NCBI GenBank assembly: GCA_002323515.1
Contig: DCQQ01000011.1
Location: 15,420-37,269, forward strand
DNA from: Balneolaceae bacterium UBA1514
Lineage (GTDB): Bacteria; Bacteroidota; Rhodothermia; Balneolales; Balneolaceae
Length of the DNA stretch: 21,850 nt
Reading direction: 5' to 3'
Shown here piece after piece: positions 13,401-19,807 of the stretch. The position numbers and the translations under genes are program-made. Below the pieces are notes generated by a model. It made no database searches and was not told the DNA's origin. It was given only the letters and a program-made list of their open reading frames with translations. How positions within the stretch are numbered: position 1 is the first letter of the stretch; every line of letters starts with the position of its first letter.

Positions 13401-16295
13401 CTAAAACCTAAATAAATACTTTAACTGGGCATAACGATCACCAAGTCCGTCCAGATTACTAATGCTTATCAAGTTAGAGTCAAACCGTAGGCTATGTTGA
13501 TCGGTTAATTTAAACTCAAAGCCTCCTACGAATGCATAGGTTTGATATTCATTGGTCGTCAACTCCTCACTTAAGACATAATAGTCGTCGAGTGGATTGT
13601 CCTCATCACCAGATTCTACTTCAATGGTTCTACTCTGAGAGCGATTATCCGAGTAAGCCACTCGTGTATTTAAACTAAATCGTGCATCGAACAGAAAGAG
13701 TGTGGCTCCAAAATATACACCTTGAATATCTAATTCTAGCTGGTTTTTTTCGCTTTGTGTTTCTCCACTTTGTGTTTCATTTTTACTGTACCCAAATTGA
13801 GTTTTTAAAGGTAACCTAGAAAATTGCGAGTTAATACTAACCGAATAAGACCTATTCTCAATGCTTCCATAGGTGAATACCTGATCGGCCGTTTCGAGTG
13901 ATGAAAGACTAATTGTTGCATCAGAAATACCTTCACCCATACGAAACCGTTGGGTTATGGAGGCGTTTAGATTTATTGTACTGTTTGCTCTAGGTACTGG
14001 ACTTACTAAGGTGTCACCTTCAGAAATGCGTAAATTTTGTACTGCTGCATTTTCAAAACCCACCGGTACTTCTGGATTAAATCTCTGTATCCCGTTATCC
14101 CTAGTTCTATACCGATATCCAACCGTAATTTTTGGGATAAACTGATTAATTGGATAATAACTAACACTTCCTTTGTAGGATATTGTTTTTGTGGTCGCCT
14201 TCTTTGTCTGTGCAACATTATCCTGCAACTCTTCATAGCCAAGATTTAAAAATACCTGTCGCGAGAATAATTGAATTCTGTCTGACACATTAAACCCATT
14301 TATATCTTTCTGTATCGTTGAATTGGCTAAAGAAACAAAATCAGGACCTACCCAGCGATAACGGGCCGATATAGAATTAAAAGGCAGTTGAGCAGTTAGC
14401 TCGGTATTTGACCCTAAGATGGACGTGGGAAAATAGGGAATTACCTGAGCACTATCGGTTCCAACATTACTAAATCGAATGGGTAACACACTTATATTTT
14501 CATTTACAATCAAGATGGTAGCTAACTGATTTAGCAAGTCATAGGTCGCATTATCTATACCATCAAACCCAAGTTCTTCGGCGCGAGTTTGGTTAAGGGG
14601 TCCCCCATAAATATCCTGGTTCAGAACCGATGCCACTGTCTCGGTTTTAAACTTAACCTTGTTCTGTGCCAAAGCAAATGCTAAATCGACCCCGAGTACA
14701 AAATTTCCTTTGGGTCGTGGGCTTCCTCCTTGAGTCCTAAGTAAATCAGGCTCTGAGGAGAGTCTTTGCCGGTCTAAGCCAGTTAAGTTGACATACAAAG
14801 CCGATGGCCCTAGCAGTAGGTCATCATAATCTAATACATTAAAGATAGAGCTTGTATCATCCTCTACTTTCATTGCTTGAATTCCTAGTTGAACATATTT
14901 TGCATTACCTAAGCCAACTCTCGCGCCCATTATCTTACGAGCAAATCCACCCCTACCCGAATTATCATAGCTAAGGGTGTAGGTGGTATCCTGGGGTATG
15001 CCTCCCGCTTTCACTGTATCAACAACAATTCCGGAATATAAATTGGTCACTTTTCTATTAATTTCACCGTAGAGTAACTCAATGTTGATATTCTCCCGCA
15101 ACAGATGTACTTCTGTATTTACCCCAAACATTCGACGCCCAGAGATGGTGAAGTTTCCCATATCTGGATAAATATGTCCTGCATCTAGCGACCACCACTT
15201 TCCAAGCTGGAGTTTAAAACCAAATCTATTTTGAGGCTGTAAACGAAGGTCTTCCTGAGTAGTATAATATCCGTTCATGGAGTACTTCAACAAATTATAC
15301 TCTCCTGAAACGGAAAAACGTCCGGAATAAGCCTCCGTTATATCTTCTGAAATCACTTGATTTCTGGCTGATAGTTCAAGATTAGCATTTGGTCGGTATG
15401 GGTTATCAAACTCCTCTATCTGCTCAATCTCTGCTTCTTCTTCACTGATCACGCTAAAGGACCACTGACGAACCAAAAATGTATCTGCATGGGTCAAATA
15501 ATTGAGTTGGATATCATGAGGGCCTTCTAAGATAAAATCTGGATTGTAGGATATATAATAGGCCGATGTGTTTGCAAGTTCGGTTATGTCTTCTTGATCC
15601 AAAACTAATTGAAAGCTTCCTGGTTCTAGATTATCTGGATCATAAAATAAAGAAATAGCGATAAATGCATCATCCATCTGCACACTAATACTAGGCTTTG
15701 GAGACAAAATTGTTACATCAATGTCTTCGGTCTGCTGATAATTCGTTTTTATTGATTCGGAATTAGTGGAATAAGAACTGGGATCTATCACTAATGGAAC
15801 CTCAATGTACTCTAACTTACCCATACCCTGAGTTGGATAAAGGATATCTTGTTTATGCTGCAAGGTGCTAATTCGAACAAAATACTGTAATTGAGTACCA
15901 GTGATCATACTCGGTTCTAATTCAATACTAAGAAGCCCATTGATCAGCTGCATCGAGCTTTGACGGAAGCCCACGTCCCCATCGGTTCGGTAAAAAAACT
16001 TCGCCTCGATTATTTCTGCTGGTCGGAGTCCTGGGACCTGAAATTCCAAGGATACAGTTGCTTGTTGATCGATAAAAATGGGTATTTGATGCTCTATCCA
16101 ATAGGGAGAAATCCCGTTTCCAAGCAAGTTAATATCACCTATGCTAATGGATCTTGTTTGGTCAAAAGCATCTATTGTATTCAAGGAACCATCTTGGTTT
16201 TGTTGGGCGTATAGCTCGGTCCCAATTGCTCCAAGAATTATAGCAGCAAATAAATACTTCACGATAATTTTGTCAAAGGCTTGCCGTGTAAACAT
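13401..16295 (-). CDS. Large outer-membrane beta-barrel protein with Ig-like N-terminal region, family not recognised
   Basis: A 964-residue protein with a signal peptide (about 1-30, ELYA before the cleavage site). Residues of about 50-310 look like two beta-sandwich domains (for example KFFYRTDG, then ISVQMDDAFIAISLFYD). From about 315 to the end there are alternating amphipathic strands with many aromatic girdle residues. The protein ends in LKYLFRF, a C-terminal Phe preceded by aromatics, the usual signal for outer-membrane insertion. I see no TonB box or plug domain, so it is probably not a TonB-dependent receptor. I do not recognise the family. I chose the ATG at 16295, which leaves a 37-bp gap after the FecR gene; a TTG at 16352 would overlap the FecR gene and lengthen the N-terminus before the signal. 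It lies between the FecR and cyclase genes, same direction. Confidence 0.8.
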   Translation of the reverse strand: MFTRQAFDKIIVKYLFAAIILGAIGTELYAQQNQDGSLNTIDAFDQTRSISIGDINLLGNGISPYWIEHQIPIFIDQQATVSLEFQVPGLRPAEIIEAKFFYRTDGDVGFRQSSMQLINGLLSIELEPSMITGTQLQYFVRISTLQHKQDILYPTQGMGKLEYIEVPLVIDPSSYSTNSESIKTNYQQTEDIDVTILSPKPSISVQMDDAFIAISLFYDPDNLEPGSFQLVLDQEDITELANTSAYYISYNPDFILEGPHDIQLNYLTHADTFLVRQWSFSVISEEEAEIEQIEEFDNPYRPNANLELSARNQVISEDITEAYSGRFSVSGEYNLLKYSMNGYYTTQEDLRLQPQNRFGFKLQLGKWWSLDAGHIYPDMGNFTISGRRMFGVNTEVHLLRENINIELLYGEINRKVTNLYSGIVVDTVKAGGIPQDTTYTLSYDNSGRGGFARKIMGARVGLGNAKYVQLGIQAMKVEDDTSSIFNVLDYDDLLLGPSALYVNLTGLDRQRLSSEPDLLRTQGGSPRPKGNFVLGVDLAFALAQNKVKFKTETVASVLNQDIYGGPLNQTRAEELGFDGIDNATYDLLNQLATILIVNENISVLPIRFSNVGTDSAQVIPYFPTSILGSNTELTAQLPFNSISARYRWVGPDFVSLANSTIQKDINGFNVSDRIQLFSRQVFLNLGYEELQDNVAQTKKATTKTISYKGSVSYYPINQFIPKITVGYRYRTRDNGIQRFNPEVPVGFENAAVQNLRISEGDTLVSPVPRANSTINLNASITQRFRMGEGISDATISLSSLETADQVFTYGSIENRSYSVSINSQFSRLPLKTQFGYSKNETQSGETQSEKNQLELDIQGVYFGATLFLFDARFSLNTRVAYSDNRSQSRTIEVESGDEDNPLDDYYVLSEELTTNEYQTYAFVGGFEFKLTDQHSLRFDSNLISISNLDGLGDRYAQLKYLFRF

Positions 16296-16332
16296 AGAGA
16301 GTAATGACTCTTTTGGACCCGAGAAAAAAATA

Positions 16333-17124
16333 TTATTGGTCAGATTTCTCAAAAATAGTCAATGGTATTTCACGAACCTGACCATTTGCATCTCGAAATC
16401 GAACGATTACCGTACGCTCAATAAGATCTTCTTCCAAATCTTCATAACCTTCTCCAAAATTTTGAAGCTCATCATCCGTAAGTGTACCCGATTCTACAGA
16501 ACTTCCCCCTTCATCGACCTCAGCATACATTTTTTCAAATAATGAAACAGTTTGACCAGAATTTAAAGCAGTAACGTTTACCTGCCCCTCTTCTACCCAA
16601 ATAAACCCATCTGCATTGTTCCCAAATACGGTCCCTTTCACCGAGGCTAAGGAACGAGAGGTCTGAACATCAAAACTTCCGGAACCCACAGGCTCAATTT
16701 CTAGTCGAATTTCTCCTTGTTCTAAATCTATTCTACGGTTGGAAAGACGAGAATTCGCTAAGCTCTCACCACGTATAATAAGCATCGATTCCGGTTTAAC
16801 TTTAGCTACACTATTATCAGAGGTAAAAATAACTAGTGCATAGCCAGACTGCCCGGTTGCTAAGGTATCTCCATTGAAAAGTGGCTCCCCTATATTTTCA
16901 CGTAGATCTAACAAATAAGCCCCTCTGTCCTTTGACAATATATCTACTTCCGGTTTAAATCTTCGCACAATAGCAAGAGGTCTAACTTGGGCTTCTATAA
17001 TCCTATCAGGGACTGCTACGGTCTGTGGTATGGTCGGCGATGAATTGGTTTTAAACCCTTCAGGTAATGTATCAGGGGCTAAATTGATAAAAGAGAAAAG
17101 GAGGATAATAAAAAGAGATTTCAT
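16333..17124 (-). CDS. Exported FecR-domain protein
   Basis: A 263-residue protein with a short signal peptide (residues 1-16), so periplasmic. Residues of about 48-190 follow the FecR pattern: a leading strand, GEPLFNGDTLATGQSGYALV (79-98), then FTSDNSVAKVKPESMLII, and a second beta unit around SLASVKGTVFG and VEEGQVNV. Classical FecR proteins are inner-membrane anti-sigma factors with a cytoplasmic N-terminus. This one has no such segment and no sigma factor beside it, so it is a stand-alone periplasmic FecR domain. An acidic stretch (about 203-232) and a short Arg-containing strand region follow. ATG at 17124, 21 bp after the upstream gene, no Shine-Dalgarno sequence. Its neighbours suggest it relays or scaffolds a signal to the CHASE2 cyclase; that is inference. 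Confidence 0.85.
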   Translation of the reverse strand: MKSLFIILLFSFINLAPDTLPEGFKTNSSPTIPQTVAVPDRIIEAQVRPLAIVRRFKPEVDILSKDRGAYLLDLRENIGEPLFNGDTLATGQSGYALVIFTSDNSVAKVKPESMLIIRGESLANSRLSNRRIDLEQGEIRLEIEPVGSGSFDVQTSRSLASVKGTVFGNNADGFIWVEEGQVNVTALNSGQTVSLFEKMYAEVDEGGSSVESGTLTDDELQNFGEGYEDLEEDLIERTVIVRFRDANGQVREIPLTIFEKSDQ

Positions 17125-17145
17125 AATGACGTTCTTTTTGAGTGA

Positions 17146-18339
17146 TTAATTTCCTTCAATGACCAAATCGCCATTTTGAAATTTTTCGATGAGTTCAAGA
17201 ATTTTTTGTACGCCTATTACACCAGTATATACTTGCCCATCAATTTCAATATTTTCGAAATTATAACCAGTTTCTAATAGTAGATTGTATGTATCCTGCC
17301 CAACCAATTGTACGAGAGCCTCCACGGTTTCTTGATCCACTTCAACCACATTAGATTCGCTACCTGGATCAACCAGAGTAAACTCCCATATTTCAGAAAC
17401 AACTTCATTTAAACCTAATGCAGTATTCATCGATGTCACCACTTGCCAATAATACGTTTGGCCAGGTACAAGGGCTTGCACCCCGTTTGTTGGATACTGT
17501 AAAGAATTCCCACGTATGTTTTGATCTAGGTACTCAAATTGCAGCAATGATCCTCCCATATCTGTTGCCTCAGAACTTTTTGCACTTTCTAAGAGTGATT
17601 CAGGGCTATCTGATCCATTTCCTGATACAACCAACACACGATAAGTCAATGACGCGTCACCTTCCCAACTTAACTGTGGAATAGGGTTGGTGATGGCTGC
17701 CTCAGCGCCTACCAAATCACCAGGGGTTCTTAGCAAAATGGTAAGCTCATCTACCACTCCCCCATCCAATATATTACCTCCCAGTTGGATGGTTTCATTG
17801 GCCAAAATCTCTCGGCGACCTTCTTCGGTTACCTGGTAAATACGCACAGCAAAACTGTATTGATCGTTAGGTAAGGTAGTCCCAGACAGATCTTCAACAA
17901 AATTTTCACCGGTTGATGTAAGTCCGCCATCGAACTTCATTCGGTCGGGTATACCTGGAATTTCTTCATTTTGGATATCATTATTGGTTGCAAATATAAC
18001 CTGACCTGGACTTAGGGAGAAAGGATAGGCCGCTTGTTGACGAATCCTGGCTAACACACCATAACTAGCCGCTTCCACATCAAATTCAAAATAAAGGTTC
18101 TCTAATCTTTCTGTTGTGTTATTAACTAATGACCCAGATATAATAACAGGTCCCCCGCCTTCCGTATCTACACCTAGACTTGAGAGCCCAAGCACTTGGG
18201 CTTGCTCCAAGATGGGTGAAAGGGAGAACTCTAGAGTAACTTTGTCGGACTGGCCAAAGGTAACAATTGTGGTCAAAAACCAAATCAATACCGTAAAAAA
18301 CCCAATATTTCCTGCTTTTTTCATATATAAACTATCCAT
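17146..18339 (-). CDS. Secreted protein with Ig/fibronectin-like domains, function unknown
   Basis: A 397-residue exported protein that I do not recognise as a named family. The signal peptide covers about residues 1-30 (TTIVTFGQ before the cleavage site). Two beta-sandwich-like regions follow: about 35-205, containing YSFAVRIYQV, and about 215-325, with IPQLSWEG, YRVLVVSGNG and YYWQVVTS as in fibronectin type III-like folds. The C-terminal 65 residues look helical. It is Asp/Glu-rich, fitting an extracellular or periplasmic location. I chose the ATG at 18339 because AAGAGGT lies at the right distance upstream (one of the few clear ribosome-binding sites here); an ATG at 18360 would add seven residues. 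It is the first gene of the run that ends in the CHASE2 cyclase. Confidence 0.75.
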   Translation of the reverse strand: MDSLYMKKAGNIGFFTVLIWFLTTIVTFGQSDKVTLEFSLSPILEQAQVLGLSSLGVDTEGGGPVIISGSLVNNTTERLENLYFEFDVEAASYGVLARIRQQAAYPFSLSPGQVIFATNNDIQNEEIPGIPDRMKFDGGLTSTGENFVEDLSGTTLPNDQYSFAVRIYQVTEEGRREILANETIQLGGNILDGGVVDELTILLRTPGDLVGAEAAITNPIPQLSWEGDASLTYRVLVVSGNGSDSPESLLESAKSSEATDMGGSLLQFEYLDQNIRGNSLQYPTNGVQALVPGQTYYWQVVTSMNTALGLNEVVSEIWEFTLVDPGSESNVVEVDQETVEALVQLVGQDTYNLLLETGYNFENIEIDGQVYTGVIGVQKILELIEKFQNGDLVIEGN

Positions 18340-18393
18340 AATTACCTCTTTTAATTGCATTTACAAACCATGCCATCGTTAAGGTTGTTCAAA

Positions 18394-18425
18394 CAAATAT
18401 AAATCAAAAGCTTGAGCACTTAAAA
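18394..18425 (-). promoter_or_regulatory. Candidate promoter of the CHASE2/FecR gene cluster
   Basis: On the minus strand TATATTTG (18401-18394) matches the Bacteroidota -7 element TAnnTTTG in full. TTTT (18425-18422) sits 20 bp upstream in place of the usual TTTG. A transcript would start near 18388, about 50 nt before the chosen ATG. The tRNA-Ala terminator lies just upstream, so the cluster needs its own promoter here. Confidence 0.5.
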
Positions 18426-18433
18426 TAAGATGT

Positions 18434-18466
18434 AAAAAAGCTCTTCCCTTAATTAGAAAGAGCTTT
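18434..18466 (-). terminator. Rho-independent terminator after tRNA-Ala
   Basis: On the minus strand AAAGCTCTT (18466-18458) pairs perfectly with AAGAGCTTT (18445-18437), and the T-run continues to 18434. It begins two bases after the tRNA discriminator base, so it ends a short single-tRNA transcript and insulates the downstream cluster. Confidence 0.85.
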
Positions 18467-18467
18467 G

Positions 18468-18541
18468 TGGAGCTATGGGGATTCGAACCCCAGACCTTCG
18501 CGCTGCCAGCGCGACGCTCTAGCCAGCTGAGCTATAGCCCC
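18468..18541 (-). tRNA. tRNA-Ala (anticodon GGC)
   Basis: A 74-nt cloverleaf on the minus strand. The acceptor stem GGGGCTA pairs with TAGCTCC and includes the G3-U70 wobble that marks alanine tRNAs. The anticodon stem TCGCG/CGCGA encloses the loop CTGGCAG with anticodon GGC, which reads GCC and GCU codons. The T-arm contains GGTTCGAATCC. The discriminator is A, and CCA is not encoded in the DNA, so it must be added enzymatically. Confidence 0.96.
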
Positions 18542-18552
18542 TAAAAATAACT

Positions 18553-18560
18553 TAAATATA
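18553..18560 (-). promoter_or_regulatory. Possible -7 element of the tRNA-Ala promoter
   Basis: TATATTTA on the minus strand differs from TAnnTTTG at one base and ends 11 bp before the tRNA 5' end, which leaves room for a start site and a leader of a few bases. No good -33/-35 partner is visible. Confidence 0.4.
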
Positions 18561-18600
18561 AGAGTGATGGTAAATTAATCCTAGTTCATTTATTTTTTTG

Positions 18601-18629
18601 TTTGATAGACTCCAAAGGTTCACTATTTT
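18601..18629 (+). promoter_or_regulatory. Candidate promoter of the OmpA-family lipoprotein gene
   Basis: TTTG (18601-18604) and TATTTT (18624-18629) are 19 bp apart, as in the Bacteroidota promoter layout. The same site also reads as TTGATA, 16 bp, TATTTT. The leader would be about 55 nt, with AGGAG at 18677-18681 ahead of the ATG at 18692. Confidence 0.45.
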
Positions 18630-18691
18630 CATACAAAATGCACTAACGTTTTTAATATCAATCAAACCTTCTGAATAGGAGTTAAACCTAT

Positions 18692-19603
18692 ATGAAACGA
18701 AGAATAAACCTACTTGTCCTCACACTATTTTTATCTGCTGGAGTTCTTAGCCAATTTGGCTGTGGGCCCAAAGAAGTTGTACCACCTGTACCTGTCGATA
18801 CTGATGGTGACGGACTTACAGACATTCAAGAACTTGAACTTGGACTTGACCCTAACAACGCTGATACCGATAGTGATGGCTTAAGTGATGGAGTTGAAGT
18901 AAACGAAACTCAAACCGACCCAAACAATGCAGACACAGATGGCGATGGTTTGAATGATGGTGATGAATTAAATACCTACAACACCAATCCAAATAATACC
19001 GATACTGACGGCGATGGTCTAAGCGACTATGACGAAGTTATGACCTATAATACGGATCCAAATGATGCTAATGGCGACGCTGATGGAGAAGGTCTTAGTG
19101 ACGTAGATGAAATTAATGTCCACAATACTAATCCTACCAATGCTGACACCGATAGTGATCGGTTCAATGACGCACAAGAAGTCGATATGGGTACCAATCC
19201 AAATGACGGGTCAGATCCTGCTTACATTGCTGAAGATCAGTTGACTACGATTACATTTGATTTTGACCGGTCTACCGTTACAGACGCATCTGCCCAAGCA
19301 TTAGCTGAAAACGTTCAAATGCTCATGAATGCACCTGCATTTAATGTTCGTATTGACGCATACACCGATTACGTGGGTGGCGATCAATATAACTTACGTT
19401 TGAGTTTACGTAGAGCAGCCTCTGTGGTAAGTTTCTATACTCAGAATGGAATTTCTGAAGATAGAATCGAATCTCGCGGATTGGGTAAAGCTCCAGTAGA
19501 GTGTAGTGAAATGGAAAAAGAGAGCGGAACCAACGGTTGTGAGAAAAACCGTCGTGCTGAGTCTCATCCAGTAAGTACACTAAAGTATAATCCAGATATG
19601 TAA
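18692..19603 (+). CDS. OmpA-family (Pal-like) lipoprotein with thrombospondin type 3 repeats
   Basis: A 303-residue envelope protein. The signal peptide ends at FGC (Cys24), probably lipidated although the box QFGC is not canonical. Residues 36-173 form six tandem repeats of the TSP3 type (DTDGDGLSD cores), which bind calcium in known proteins. Residues of about 183-290 form an OmpA C-terminal domain that holds peptidoglycan: AYTDYVGG supplies the diaminopimelate-binding Asp and NLRLSLRRA the Arg. It would tether the outer membrane to the cell wall, with the Asp-rich repeats as a stalk. ATG 18692 has AGGAG 10 bp upstream. Own promoter and terminator, so monocistronic. The fifth repeat has a two-residue insertion and the sixth lacks the central Gly (DTDSDRFND). 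Confidence 0.92.
   Translation: MKRRINLLVLTLFLSAGVLSQFGCGPKEVVPPVPVDTDGDGLTDIQELELGLDPNNADTDSDGLSDGVEVNETQTDPNNADTDGDGLNDGDELNTYNTNPNNTDTDGDGLSDYDEVMTYNTDPNDANGDADGEGLSDVDEINVHNTNPTNADTDSDRFNDAQEVDMGTNPNDGSDPAYIAEDQLTTITFDFDRSTVTDASAQALAENVQMLMNAPAFNVRIDAYTDYVGGDQYNLRLSLRRAASVVSFYTQNGISEDRIESRGLGKAPVECSEMEKESGTNGCEKNRRAESHPVSTLKYNPDM
18797..19210 (+). repeat. Tandem TSP3-coding repeat, six units of about 69 bp
   Basis: Six in-frame units encode DTD(G/S)DGL(S/N/T)D...NPN(N/D)A-type repeats of 22-25 residues. Units 2-4 are each exactly 23 codons; unit 5 is 25 codons and diverged. The DNA copies differ at many third positions, so this is an old protein repeat rather than a recent slippage array. 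Confidence 0.85.
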
Positions 19604-19640
19604 TCGGATTTTAAAATTATTGATTGTATGATTCTACCGA

Positions 19641-19667
19641 GGGTCTTGATTATTCAAGGCCCTTTTT
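19641..19667 (+). terminator. Rho-independent terminator of the OmpA-family gene
   Basis: GGGTCTTGA and TCAAGGCCC form a 9-bp stem (one T-G pair) with a TTAT loop, followed by TTTTT at 19663-19667. It ends the OmpA-family transcript 38 bp past the stop. The rest of 19604-19807, between the convergent genes, shows nothing else that I can support. Confidence 0.85.
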
Positions 19668-19807
19668 ATTGCCATCAACTTTGTTTACCGATAGAAAGAA
19701 GCCTTTCATATCCTTCCTATACACTCGTACGTCGTAAGTTCCCTGAATCACTTAAATTGGTTACCCAAGTTGATGCCTAGTTATTCTAAAGTTGAACTCA
19801 AGTTGTT

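Noticed and set aside
13401..16295. TonB-dependent receptor
   Set aside because: No TonB box or plug motif is visible and the N-terminal region looks like Ig-type sandwiches.
16296..16352. Longer form of the beta-barrel protein from a TTG at 16352
   Set aside because: It would overlap the FecR gene by 20 bp and put 19 polar residues ahead of the signal peptide. It cannot be fully excluded.
16141..16542. Open frame of 133 codons on the plus strand across the barrel/FecR junction
   Set aside because: It is antisense to two genes with clear signal peptides and domains and has no recognisable content.
18797..19210. CRISPR-like periodicity
   Set aside because: The regular spacing is an in-frame protein repeat (TSP3) with diverged copies and no identical repeats separated by unique spacers.
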